DNA of 64,000 bases from Karstenula rhodostoma CBS 690.94. Taxonomy: Eukaryota > Ascomycota > Dothideomycetes > Pleosporales > Didymosphaeriaceae. The notes beneath the pieces are model-generated. The model worked only from the letters and a program-made list of their open reading frames with translations. It searched no databases and had not been told where the DNA came from. The stretch covers positions 647,375 through 711,374 of the forward strand of contig MU001505.1 of the NCBI GenBank assembly GCA_010093485.1, in the 5' to 3' direction. Every line of letters begins with the position of its first letter. Position 1 is the stretch's first letter. This document shows positions 19,546 to 31,439 of this stretch, in pieces. The position numbers and the translations under genes were made by a program.

Positions 19546-20419
19546 ATGCACGAGCTGCTCCTGTACGGGCAGCTCCCGTCCCCTCGCCATGAGCAAGTCC
19601 TGAAGATCCTCGCCGGCCATGCTGCCATGCAGCCCCGCCGCGTTCTCGAGAGGCACATCATATACAAGCCCACGCGCGAGCCGGAAGAGCCGGGCGCCCA
19701 TCTCGGCCGTGGCGGTGGATCTCAGACTGTTGCAGGCAAGCCGGTCAAGCAGGGCACCGTCAAGAACCTCTTCTACACTAAGCTGGTGCAGAAGCTGGAC
19801 CAAGGAGACTTCGGGCGCGCAGACGACAAACCAGCCGACAGCAAGCGTTTGTCAGCCAACGTCAAGTCCGGCGAAGAGCCAAAGTGGTCTTTCGAATTCC
19901 AAGATTTGCCAGACACCGGGGACAGAGGCGTTTGCGCTCGTCTCACGGCGTCGACCGACCTTCTCTCGGGCGATCCGCATGCGTGGATGCTCGCAACAGG
20001 CCCTCACCAGTAATCAACACACCCTCGCCTTTACGGTCGCATGGCTAAATAGCTCTAGATTCGTCTCCGAATATTACGTAGAAGGGCACCGCTTTGTCCA
20101 CGGAAACGTCGTCATCTTCCTGCACCGCATCCTTCACGAGCCCGGTGTTCGGTCTTTGGAGACCGCGCCGAAGGTGGACCCGCCGGCTTTCGACGCCCTC
20201 AAGCCCTTCGACCCGAGCGGCGCGTACATCTTGGAAGCCAAGGTTCGCGTCCAGGACTACAACAACCAGGCTGTGCTGGAAGATGGGGTGAACGAGCTGA
20301 AAGACTTCCAGAAGCACATGAAGGGCTGCGTGGAGTTGGACATCCCGGATAGGCTCTCGCTCGACACGCGGGTTAGGTACCGCCCTCCGCATCTTCGGGT
20401 TGCTCAAAGGCCCCGTTGA
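19546..20419 (+). CDS. MED18: Mediator complex subunit 18 (274 aa)
   Basis: Two exons, 19546-20009 and 20059-20419; the 49-nt intron repairs the apparent frame change. The product starts MHELLLYGQLPSPRHEQVLKIL, the hallmark of fungal Med18/Srb5. It contains 'RRVLERHIIYKP', then 'FEFQDLPDTG', 'FVSEYYVEGHRFVHGNVVIFLHR', and a C-terminal 'CVELDIPDRLSLDTRVR'. Med18 forms a beta-barrel heterodimer with Med20 in the Mediator head and links RNA polymerase II to regulators; it acts in the nucleus. Length is normal for Pezizomycotina. The last 13 residues after RVR look unlike conserved sequence, and a further small intron starting at GTACCG near 20377 cannot be excluded. Confidence 0.88.
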
Positions 20420-21263
20420 GCCGGCAGGTTACGTGTCGACGGCAGAACGTACACGAGAAATCGCCAAACCGCGCCCTTCTTCCGCAATGTCTTCTAACCG
20501 GCATGCGAATTACCACCAACACGATCAAAAGCGGGGTGCACAGCAACCAGTGAGCTTGACTCTAAGGACACTAAATCATCGTCTACGTTGGGTGAGACTA
20601 TCAAGCAGACGAGGAGCCAGGAAAGAAGGATGCTCGCAATGATCATCAAGTCGGCGGGCAGTTTGAAGGGCCCGAAGGCAAGGAAAAGCAAACATTATGA
20701 TTACAATTTGATGATACCCCTGCAATGGTACAATAGTGTTCATCTCGATCACGCTTGCTTCTGTGTCGATGCTATGATGAGCAACCAAACCGTGGCAGAT
20801 ATCCTCCTGCAGGTCGCCACAGGCTATACTTCAAGAATTTAAACTCTACAATATGTGGTAGTATCACACGACTCGGCATGTTTCCTGATTAGTGTCGTAA
20901 TGAACAGCGGACCTTCGCAGATTAATGAAGTAGCGCTGTACGATTGACTTTGTCTCTCAAAGCCTGATCAATGACAAAACACTGTTTCAACGGACCGAAG
21001 TCAAGCAAGGGTATTCGAATCACAAGAAGAAACTTTGTCTGAAAGCGAAAATCTCACTATCGAGTTATTGTCGGAGTGAGCTCCTGCTGCAGGCTCGTCA
21101 CTCAGTCACACTGTTAAGGTTTGTGCACGTGCCGTCGCGACGACGCGTTCGCGACTCGGCTCACGTCCGGACAAACCCTCCACTCAATAAACATCTTCAG
21201 CCTTATTACTAAACGTTCCACACACCACCACCATCATGCGCTAGAGCCAACAATATTCTGAGC
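20420..21263. other. Intergenic region
   Basis: 844 bp between MED18 and the polynucleotide kinase gene. No gene recognised. AT-richer than its surroundings around 20.7-21.0 kb. Confidence 0.4.
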
Positions 21264-23332
21264 ATGCCCGAACGACCAGGTTTAGGAAAGCGGCCAAGCT
21301 CCGCCGACAGAGGTGTTTCTCCGCCGCCAGCCAAGCGAAAGCAGCAGTCCACGACTACGAGTAAGTAATATTACACTCAGTATAGCGCATGCGTTAAACA
21401 AGTCTAGACAAAGCCGTCGCAAACTTCTTCACGCCTCTCTCAAAGAAGGAGCCGGATCAGATGGCATGGCGCGTTGTCAATGATAGCCTGCTCATCGGGC
21501 GATACAGGGCTGCTGCGCATCTGCCCAAGGCTACCAACGCAAAGCGAAAAATAGCCGCGTTTGATTTTGTAAATTGAGAACATGGAATTTTGCTAGGAAA
21601 CTCCTGCGAGTGGCTAATAGTACGATGTAGGACTCGACATTGATCACGCCCGCTTCGGGAAAGAAGTTTGGTCGCGATGCGACAGATTGGAAATGGTGGC
21701 ACCGCAGCGTACCGCACAAGCTACGGCAGCTTCATGAAGACGGGTAGGAACTGGTGCTGAGATCCCTGTGTTGATGAGCTGTGTGCTAACCTGGTTTCTG
21801 CCATCCAACAGGTATCTCGTCGCAGTGTTGAGCAACCAAGCAGGGATCAGCCTCAAGCCAGATGCCAAGACAATCAAAAGTGACCAGAAACGACTGGCAG
21901 ATTTCAAAGCGAAGGTCTCGGCCGTGTTCGCACAGCTCGAACTCCCGATCTCGGTGTATGCGGCTACCAGCCACGACCGGTACCGCAAGCCCCGAGTGGG
22001 AATGTGGGAGGAACTGCGCGAGGACTACGACCTGGAGAAGGCCGAAGCCGTGGATCTAGACAACTCGTTCTTCGTGGGTGACGCGGCCGGTCGCGAGGCA
22101 TCTGGCAGCAGGACGAAAGACTTCTCCTGCGGTGACAGGTTGGTTAAACTTTCGGACTCTACCTCCGCCCGCGTAAAGGTGCTGACAATGGTGTAGGAAC
22201 TTTGCCGCTAATGTGGGAATCGATTTCCGCACGCCTGAAGAGTACTTCCTGGGGGAAGACCCTAGCCCGTTCACTAGAGAATTCGACCCAACGGCTGCTC
22301 TCCGAAAGGCAGCCGTGAGGTCTACAGACGCACGTAAGTCAAGGATTTCAAGCCACATGGACTCTGGTGTACGGTGTACGGTGTACCACGCATAAGCTAA
22401 AGTCTAGACTCGTAGTCACGAAGTTCCAGAGAGCCGAATCACTCGAGATTGTGCTCTTCTGTGGCAGTCCAGGTGCAGGCAAGTCTTCGTTCTACTGGAG
22501 GCATTTGCAACCACTGGGGTACGCTCGCGTGAACCAAGATATCCTCAAGACGGTAAGCCTCTACACATGCCATGCAGCATGGACCGGGTCTCCGCAAATC
22601 CCCACAGTCTGAGTAACCTCGTCTACAGCGAGAGAAATGCATGAGAGCTGCCGAGGAGCTGATTGGAGAGGGTACCAGTGTAGCCATCGGTAAGAGAATG
22701 CACACCCCACAGTTAGTCGTAGCGCGCGTGCACGACCTGACCATGGTACACAGATAACACGAATGCCGACATCGAAACGAGGGCACATTGGACTGCCCTG
22801 GCCAAGCGGTTGGAGGTACCCATCCGCTGCGTAGTCTTCACTGCCTCCAGCGGAGTGTGCGAGCACAATAACGCGGTCCGCGCACTGAATGCTGGTCATG
22901 ACGTAAGTACCTCACAGTGGAAAAAGCGTTCGCGCATCGTTCCCTAGAAATTCCTTGGGAGTAGGCGGTGATATGCACCGACTGGTATGGGTATATGCCC
23001 GGATAAGCGAGTACGGGAGAAGGTCTTCTCAACGGACGGCACGGCAGAAATCCCTCCTAGGCCCATCTATGCTAACTCGATGGTGCGTTAGACCAATCCC
23101 GAGCAGCGGCTGCTCCTGCCTAAACTGGCCTTCGCGAGCTTCAAGAAAAAGTACCGAGAGCCCGCGATGTCGGAAGGGTTTCGGGATATCGTCAGAGTAG
23201 ACTTTCAGGTACGTGGTTCCGAGGAGCGGTGTAAAGCCCTGCGTGTAGACTACGGGTCGGCACTGACGCTTTGCCCACTAGTTCGAGGGCTCCGAAGAGC
23301 AGAGGAAACTGTGGAGCATGTTCTGGTTCTGA
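21264..23332 (+). CDS. PNK1: Polynucleotide kinase 3'-phosphatase (449 aa)
   Basis: Ten exons in consistent phase: 21264-21360, 21408-21568, 21631-21743, 21812-22138, 22197-22333, 22416-22552, 22629-22689, 22754-22902, 23092-23208 and 23282-23332. This bifunctional DNA end-processing enzyme removes 3'-phosphates and phosphorylates 5'-OH ends during single- and double-strand break repair. Residues 85-89 are DFDST, the HAD phosphatase nucleophile motif; 'VLSNQAGIS' and 'KPRVGMWEEL' follow. The kinase domain carries the P-loop GSPGAGKS at 295-302, 'VNQDILKT' and 'DNTNADIETR'. The basic Ser/Pro-rich start (KRPSSADRG...PPAKRK) is probably a nuclear signal, and there is no FHA domain, as in fungal homologues. 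Intron-rich for this window; the ninth-exon junction (after ALNAGHD) spans an unusually long 189-nt intron and is the least certain. Confidence 0.9.
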
Positions 23333-26307
23333 GTAGGCTGGCGACGGCGCCGGAACCATACGTCGCCAGACGCGACGGCGGCAGCGCTGAACCGTGGGCG
23401 TTCGTCGGCGGGACGGGATCGAAGGGAAGGGAGCGGAATTCCCTGCATGCTGCAGAATGAATCATTCCACCCACGTTGTTGCTCTCAGCTGTTTCGGACG
23501 TCGTCTGATGACATACATGTACCTTGGGTACGACTGCTTGCGACGCGGTTGATGGAACATGTAGAGCAAACAGTCGGCGCGGGGTGCAGGTGGGAGGGGA
23601 GCACAGAACGGCCGTTGGCTAGCAGCAAGCGAGCACGCGATAGGGAGACGCACTCGTTTCTCCCAACATTAAAGTATTCAATAATGTACGGCAGAAGTGA
23701 CAGTATTTCCGCAGATTTGACACCGTCTGCGCCCCACCACTAGCGAAGCTTTGCACGTGGTGGCTGGCGTGCTTGCCGAGCTAGATGAAGGTTTTGAAAG
23801 CCTGTGTACGTACAGCAGTGCATCCGAACATAGCATTGCGCAGCCTGGCTGAGTAGTTGCTGTAGAGTAATAAGATTAGGCATACTCGTCCGAAACTCCC
23901 CGAGTAGGTACCCTTTTCCCACGCACCCAATCGAGAGAAGATAGGCGCATCCCAAACGACCATGGTTGACGTAGAGGGCTGCTATCGATTGGCTGCTAGG
24001 TTAGTGTTCGCTGCAGGCTGGCGAAGCGCACGTTGACGGCACGTTGACGGCACGTTGACGGCACCATGTCATCCAGAAGCCTTGTTGGACTGCCCTCGCT
24101 GCGCATCCCTCGGAGCTAGTAGTAAAGTGTGGCATCCGGTATGTGGGGCTGGATGAATAGCGAACAAGCGACAAAACCACGTTCTCGACCGTATGGGTGG
24201 ATACGGTGGGTTTGGAGGTTTTCAACTACTGACACGCAACGCTGGCACGTACGGATCACACTGACACACGGAGCGCGGTGTTGTGTTATATCTGACCAAT
24301 GCAAGCGACAACGCTGTCTGTAGGGTGTGGGGTGAATATTGGCTGAGACGATGCCACGCCGACGGGATCATGTGGGCATCCTGCTGGCGAGAGAGGGGGA
24401 AAATGGTACCTGGCAGATATCAAGGCGAAGCGTGAGCCGTCTGCGAGGGCCTTTGGTCAGCAATGCTCGTTGCTCACCTCACCGGCTGCTCGACTGCAGC
24501 GCAATCGTGATTATGCAGGTGAGCGTTGCCAGCCGTTATGGTTTGCTAGCCTGGGCGTTGGCAACGTCGTTGTGCCGTCCCGCGCGTGGCTCTGCGAGGC
24601 GAGAGGCATGCTTCCTCCCGTGGCTAGCCTAGTGAGGCGCTCGTGGTGAGGGCGAGATGAGCTGAGCCTTCGCCCTGCCGAGCTTGTCGTCATGATGTGA
24701 ACGACGTCGAACGACGAGCCCATCCTTGTTCCCAGCAAGAAGCATCGGGCTCGGTTCCGGATCGCAGGGCTGCCGATCGCACGCCTCTTCCCAGCGCGGC
24801 ACCGTCCTGAGCGCCCTAGTTTCCAAAAAACTGCTGGCAGCCAGCCTGACGACGTGGACGGCGGCAGACGTGCGAGAAGCCGCTGAGCACGCCGCAGAGG
24901 TCTGGCTGGCGACGGCGATGCGCTGGCTGCACGCGCCGATACTGCGCGAGGCGACTCAGGCACGGCTGCGCTGTACCTGGCGATGCATCGAATCGAGGTT
25001 GCGTGGCGACAGCAGGGAGGGAGAGGGAGGGCGACAGGAACAGGCAATTTGCTTCACCGTCACCACTGTGTGCTCCGATTCGCCGCGCGGCCGAGGCTTT
25101 TTTCCATGGCTGTTGCTTCCCAGCCACCTCGTTTTGGTCAACAGGTGCACGTAGTCTCGACGCTCGCTGTCTGTCCACGCTGTTCGGCGTGTCACGAACC
25201 GAGGGCGCACTGGCTGGCACGGAAAAGATGAGTCAGGGCAGACGGGTGTTTGGGCGCTGAAACATGGAAACAAAGGGTGTTTGTTTGTTTGGAAACATGT
25301 CAGTTGGCCGCGCCCCTGATCCTGGAAGCATGTCGTCTGGGCGACTCAAGTCAGAACAATAGACATGGATGACCATGGTGCCATGGTCTGTCTGGCAGTC
25401 TGCCGTGTGGGAAGGGGGTTTTGTGGTTCTAGCTGTTCCTGCACGGCTTCAGCATGGCTTCAGCGAGGACCACCAACAGCCCCTAAAAACCGGCCCAGGA
25501 AGAAGAAAGGCGCAGAGACAGGTCAGCAGCGCGACTGGCCGTCTGGCCGTGTCGAGTGCAGCTGGCGTCGTCATCTGAACGCTGCCGTTGCCGTTGCACA
25601 CTCGCGGACAGTCTGTCTGGCACTGGCAGTGAGTGTGCGACGCGAGCCGGGGAGCGCTCGACGAAGCCGCCGCCACACTGCCACTACCGCGCCTTTGCGG
25701 CATAGCGCACGCTCGACTCGGTTTTTCCTTAGCTTCGGTGCATCCCGGCAGCGGCCAAGCGCCAGGGCTGTCCGACCCTTGCAACTTGCAACTTGCAAAG
25801 CCCTTGCGACCCCAACGCCAGCACCGCACCTCGCCCACACAAATGCGCCGCCCACCCCGAGTCTGCTCGACGCTCGACAACCCTCTCTTGCGCGCCCACG
25901 CTCCTTGTTGACTTGCGCTGTCCAACTAGCACCGCCGCGAGCTTCTCTCCTCTCTTCACTCTGCCCCCTTCTCGTGCCTCCACTCGCGCCTGGCCGGTGA
26001 GCTCCAGCGCTTTGCTGCATTGCATTGATCCTGCTCTGCTCCACTTGCCGCCTTCGCCTCACGTGCCTTTCCCAAAGCAGCCCAACAGCCGACGCCTGGG
26101 CGCTGACACGCTCGCGAGGATAAACACCCAGCGGTACCTACGTGTTTTCGACTCTCTGTCGTGGCACCCCTCTGAGACCTCCCGGACCGCCACGCCTCCC
26201 CCAGGACCAATTCACACCACTGCAGTCGTTGACCGCCCGCCCCCGGTCATGGCCTGAGCCCCAACTTCGCCAACAAAATACACGTCCTGTTCCTGGCACC
26301 CTTCAAA
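23333..26307. other. 3-kb region without a convincing gene
   Basis: Only frames of random composition. An 11-bp tandem repeat lies at 24028-24064. The stretch 25.6-26.3 kb is strongly C-rich and probably contains the promoter and long leader of the gene at 26308. Confidence 0.45.
24028..24064 (+). repeat. Short tandem repeat, 11-bp unit GCACGTTGACG x3.4
   Basis: Three perfect units followed by GCAC, in non-coding DNA. Confidence 0.9.
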
Positions 26308-27903
26308 ATGCGCGACATGAAACCTCTGATTCTCCCCAAGCTGGTAGCCCAGCGAAAGTCCTCCAAGACTTCTCTCGACATGTCTCACGACCCCGCCTCG
26401 TCCGTACACTCCAACGCCGACTCCGGCTTCTACTCTGCCTCCGAATGCTCCACCCCGCCCACCCCGAGCTTCTACCGTGGCCATCTCCGCTTCCCCAGCT
26501 CTACCTCGTCCCTGTCCTCAAGTCCTCCGTCGTATGAGCTCGCCGACAGCCTTGGTCCCAACGCCTCCGGCAAGCTGCCCCAGCTAACCGAGGACGTTGA
26601 GCGTGAGGAAGACTATGTGACAATCTCGCCCCGTCACTGTAAGTAGCAGCCCCTTTCTTGATACGCCCGCCATTGACCCATATCAGATGACACAGACCTC
26701 TATGAGGATCCCGTCGTTGCAGATGCGTACGACTTTGCTGGTTCTGGCTACGAGTCGCCCAACTCGAAGCGCAGGCGGTCCGCTGAAGCGTCTACGCACA
26801 GCGTCGCGCACAAGCTTGAGCGCAGCTTTCCTTCCTTCTCACGCAAGATGCGGGAGCGCAAGAGAGCATCGACCCTCAATGGCAAGTCAAGGAGTGCAAC
26901 ACCCTCCAGAGCGCCATCGACGCGGGCATCGTCAACCACCAGCTCCATCCACCAGGTCCAAAGTTACGACCCAATGGAGCTCTTCCCGCCAAACTCTACG
27001 TCAGCTGCGACCAGCCGAGAGCAGCTCGCTGAGTCTATTGCGTCCTCTCCCATCGACATTGCAAGGGCCAACGCTTTCGACATGGACGTCGACGAAATCG
27101 ACTCTGAGCGTTATGCAACCACTCCTCTTCTGCCACCTCTGCTAGTCAAGACTCGCTTTGATGAGGCGCCTGCCCACTCGCCCCTTCAGTCTCCTACCAT
27201 CGCCACCGTCGACCCTATGCAGTCTCTGGTCTCTACTCCCGTGGATGCGCCTGCGGCTCGCGCTTTTCCCACTCCACCACTATCGACAAAGGCCTCCATC
27301 GCTTCTTTCAAGACGTCCCGCATGAGTCCCCTGGTACCCTCCAACGAAATACCAAGTCTTGCTCTGGCCGACCCTGATGACAAATGGGCATTGGTTCTCG
27401 GGCACAACAACTTCACCATCCACCCGGAACCCTACGTCCCTGAAGTTTGCGACGCGGCCGCCCTCCGGCAATTGTTTGCTGATTGGGAACAAGCGCGCTG
27501 CAACTTTACCAAGCACCAGGTGCGCATGGCTGAGCACAACGGTCCTACGTCCAAGGCGTACTTGCTATGCGAAAAGAAGTGGTCGGAGATCGACGCCCTG
27601 TGGAAGAAGAACAATGACCTGGCCAACTCCCGTGCGACCGAGCTGGGCAAGGACCCTGAACCGACCTCTCCAATGGAGCCAGCCCCACTTAGCAAGATGC
27701 CCACGCTCAATGACCCCAAGAGTGAGGGTAAATTCCCAAAGCTTGGAGATGAAGACATCGTCGGTCCCATGGTTCAGTTCGCCGCCTCGCCACTTCTCCT
27801 GCAAACGCCACCGCGCAAGCGCGCCTTCTTCAAGTTCCTCAGCGATCTTAGATTCCCCGGTGCGCTCCTCGGCAGGTCGTCCACCGGAGTGCGCGGCCAC
27901 TGA
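26308..27903 (+). CDS. Ser/Pro-rich fungal protein of unknown function (515 aa)
   Basis: Two exons, 26308-26638 and 26687-27903, with a 48-nt intron. I do not recognise a catalytic domain. The first 300 residues are low-complexity Ser/Pro/Thr-rich and basic around 'SRKMRERKRAST', as in regulatory or cytoskeleton-linked proteins. A compact region at about 365-445 ('DDKWALVLGHNNFTIHPEPYVPEVCDAAALRQLFADWEQARCNF...CEKKWSEIDALWKKNN') is helical and probably the conserved core. The C-terminus is basic and aromatic (PRKRAFFKFLSDLRFPGAL). Such proteins are widespread in Dothideomycetes and Eurotiomycetes as hypothetical proteins. A second in-frame ATG four codons downstream is an alternative start. 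No signal peptide or membrane segment. Confidence 0.8.
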
Positions 27904-28868
27904 ATACTTTCCCTGTCTATATTTGTGTTCGATTAAGCTTCTGTTCGACTTTTGTAACAATACCCTTTCTGCCAACGGCACACGAGGTACGACTTGTATG
28001 ACCTTGTTTTTTGCTAGCTCATTGAGCCACGACCGCTCCTTATCACGAATCTCCTTTGTTCACATTCCCACGGTTTAGAAGGATTGTCTTTACGGACTGA
28101 TCCGATCACGGATCACCTCCCTCGCAGGAGTAGTCTGGCGTTTTTCACGGGAACACCTGGTCGGTGGACCGGGCGTGCTCTTTACGATTGCAGCATATTC
28201 ACGCAGCGACGGCACAAGGCTCTTCAGCCAAGAATTTTCTTCCGAAGCGTTATGTATGCTGTTTAGTCTTTGATCTCTTTTGTCCACTTTGCGCGAGCAA
28301 AGTGAGGAACAAGGGATTTTGTTTAGTTTTGGCGGCTATACCACTCGTCCTTGTCTGGGACTGAGAGGCAAGCGCAGCCTGGGTCTGGGGTGGCTGGCGG
28401 ACCCAATTGAAAAAGCAATAGTTTCCATGGCTTCCTGTATGACCATATTACTATGAGTACACAGATCTGGACGACGTTGTCAGGCCTGAAGTGTCAGGTT
28501 GGACGATTAGTGCAGCCTGCGCCTCGGCAGGAGAGCACGTCGTGTCCAGGTTCTGGAAGCATAGGAAGAAACAAGAAATTAGAAATTCAAGAACATCACA
28601 CTCACGCACCCGGTCCTAACTGCTTGATCTGTGAAGTTTCAATAGCGTTGTCATCCGCCCGCTCATGCTTCGAGCTAGCAGTGCGCCCGTACAGCGACGT
28701 GGCAGCGCGGCCATGTGACTGCGGGCCTGGCGCCTCAACAAGCGGGCGGCGCAGCATCCATCTCGCACTGTACGCTGTCCGTCTGCGCTCTCGTCCATCT
28801 GTCGCAGGTGCGCACTGCCAACATCGACCAACTCAACCTCCAGACTCGGTGGGGAGGCCAGCCACTCC

Positions 28869-28909
28869 ACATGTCATGTCATGCCATGCCCTGCCATGCC
28901 CTGTCGTGT
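28869..28909 (+). repeat. Degenerate CATGTC/CATGCC repeats
   Basis: Consecutive ATGTC, ATGCC and CTGCC units, about 40 bp. Confidence 0.6.
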
Positions 28910-29361
28910 CCAACAGCAGTCATTCGTTCCTCGCGGGCGCCGCCGTGTCTCGTTTCTACCGCTGCAACGGGATGCGTCTCCCATCCACTCACACTCACAC
29001 TCTCCATGTCCAGCCATGCCGCGTGAGGACGTGTCTTGGAGCAGTGCAATCAACTTCATGCTGCAGACACGCAGATTAGGGGAGTCGGCGAAGCCAATGT
29101 CTCAGGCGGACTGGTGGCCTGGATGCGTGCATATTGTGCTACGGTGATTGCGTATCTGTGCAGGGTGCTGGGCTGGAGGTGAAAGACGTCTGGACTTTGT
29201 GATCGGCGGTGCGAGTGCGGATGCAGAGGGGGTTGTGGTAGTAGTAGTGGTGGTGGTGATAGTGTACACGGGCATGTTACTTGCAGGTAGAAGGCGTAGA
29301 CAGCTGTGAGTGTTTTCGTTGTGCGTGAGTATATGCCGACTGAGGTGTATTATGAGGGGGG

Positions 29362-29666
29362 NNNNNNNNNNNNNNNNNNNNNNNNNNNNNNNNNNNNNNN
29401 NNNNNNNNNNNNNNNNNNNNNNNNNNNNNNNNNNNNNNNNNNNNNNNNNNNNNNNNNNNNNNNNNNNNNNNNNNNNNNNNNNNNNNNNNNNNNNNNNNNN
29501 NNNNNNNNNNNNNNNNNNNNNNNNNNNNNNNNNNNNNNNNNNNNNNNNNNNNNNNNNNNNNNNNNNNNNNNNNNNNNNNNNNNNNNNNNNNNNNNNNNNN
29601 NNNNNNNNNNNNNNNNNNNNNNNNNNNNNNNNNNNNNNNNNNNNNNNNNNNNNNNNNNNNNNNNNN
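29362..29666. other. Assembly gap (305 N)
   Basis: Run of N flanked by G-rich sequence on the left and C-rich sequence on the right. No frame should be read across it. Confidence 0.99.
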
Positions 29667-31209
29667 AGCCTCCGCGTAACCGAACAGCAGCCCACCGTCG
29701 CACCGCATACCCCTCGCCTACACCCGCCTCCCTCCCGCCCGGTACGCGTCCGCACCATCTCCCACCCACCTCCCGCTACCGCCAAAAGCAGGCCTCGCAC
29801 CAGCGCGCCCTCCTGCCGTGTCGCCGTGGCTGAAACGCGCTCCTCCAAGCGAGGCGGGGAGTGCAGCTGCAACTGTTGAGAGGCAGGGCCCCGGTCCCGT
29901 GTACATGACGCTTTCCCCTCCAATCTGGGCGAGTCCTGGGGTGCGGGCAGGGTGCGCGACGCGTCTAGAAAACAGCGGCAGTGAGTACGTGCGTGGGTGT
30001 GGGTGTGGGGCAGGGGAAAGGTGCCGATCACGATCGGGTGTCGGCCTGTGAGGCGGTGTCAGGCGCTCGGGGGTTATCGAGGGCACGAGCTAGAATGCGG
30101 GCTGGATGTGGCGTGTTTGAGGGCGGAGGGGGGATGGTGTATTGGGTCGGGAGGAGGGATAGGAATAGAACGGGGTGCATGGGGTTGGGGAAGCGAGACA
30201 TGTGACTTCGAGGAGTTTTTGTTTGGAGTTGATGGCGTGAGTGCATTGTGGAAGGGTGAAGTGGTTGGGTGGGGGATATGTTGGGCGAGTCTGGGGGGTT
30301 GAGGTAGTGGTACGTAGTTTGCGGGTAGGTTGCTGGTGGGCTTGTACTGATGTGAACTTATGGTAGTATCATAGATGGCTTTTTCACTTGCATTGCTTTC
30401 TTTTCCTTTAGATGAACAAGACCATTCTCAGACTCAGTGTGTTGAGACCTTTGGGTCGACAAGTCTTTGAGGTACACAAAGCCGGTCGGGTCCAGCACCC
30501 ACTATCCCAGCAATACGAATACCTTACCATCTTGATATCACGTGCTGTCCTCCTCTCGATGAAGCCATGGCACCCAAAGTTCTCTTCTGTCCAATCACTT
30601 CGCACATCAGACTCTCCTACTCAACCCACACAGTCCATTCACACATCTCACTATAAAAAATAGGCATCCTCTCAAGGATAAGCACTTCGGACACACAGCT
30701 ACGCGAGCACTAACGAACTCATATCATCAGTAAAAACCGGCTCTATATCTCGTATCGTAGAGTGATCTAAGATTTAATTTTGCAGCTATATCCCATCACC
30801 CCTTATTGCCTGCCACCACTGCAGTTGCTGCTCTGTTATCGACTCTTGCGTGCTCTGCCATGTGATTGTACTGTAATCCCCTGTGGCTGCTACGCGACTG
30901 CTTCATGTGACTGTTAATTTCCCACCCTCTTCAGCACATCTCCTCGAACGTGTACCCTGACGAGGAGGAGCCAGACAGCAACAGGGAAATTCTCGGTAGT
31001 GGCGGGTCCCCCGAAGATGTAAATGTAGAAGGCGCTTACCCTCCGGAAACCCAGGCTTCTCCTCCTCCCCTAGCAACATGGTATCAGGCTTTGGAAGGCA
31101 AGGTTCTGCAATTGCGTTGTAACAGTATATTTATCGTACTGACGGGATGCGGTAGCTGCTTCGATATATAACCCCGATATACACCATACATACACCGCAG
31201 ACTCCCTAA

Positions 31210-31236
31210 CCCCCCCCCCCCCCCCCCCCCCCCCCC
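31210..31236 (+). repeat. 27-nt poly-C homopolymer
   Basis: Uninterrupted C run in non-coding DNA. The true length may differ because such runs are error-prone. Confidence 0.95.
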
Positions 31237-31439
31237 GATACAACTGATCCTCGACGTGTTACCGAGACGTAGCGTTGCGAGGCGAGTATACCCAACCCGT
31301 ACGCCGATGCGCGACCAAATCAAAGCGCCGGACTCCAAGGACCCCTATAGTACGCCAAATCGTACAGAGCACCACAAGTCATATGCAGCACTTATCCCAC
31401 CTTTTCATCCCAAGCTCCTACATCATCATCCCCCTCGTG

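Larger units (their letters stand above)
27904..31439. other. 3.5-kb gene-poor region with assembly gap and poly-C run
   Basis: No supported gene. It contains the N gap at 29362-29666, short CATG-type repeats at 28869-28909, CA/TG-rich low complexity next to the gap and a 27-base C run at 31210-31236. Sequence hidden in the gap could change this. Confidence 0.45.

Noticed and set aside
25365..26257. Overlapping 150-210 codon frames in all phases upstream of 26308
   Set aside because: Frames open on both strands at once and random composition; typical of GC-rich leader DNA.
28453..29079. 208-codon plus-strand frame
   Set aside because: Cys/His/Ser-rich random-looking translation, simple repeats inside, no family resemblance.
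29102..30031. Open frames spanning the N gap
   Set aside because: They are open only because N codons cannot be stops.
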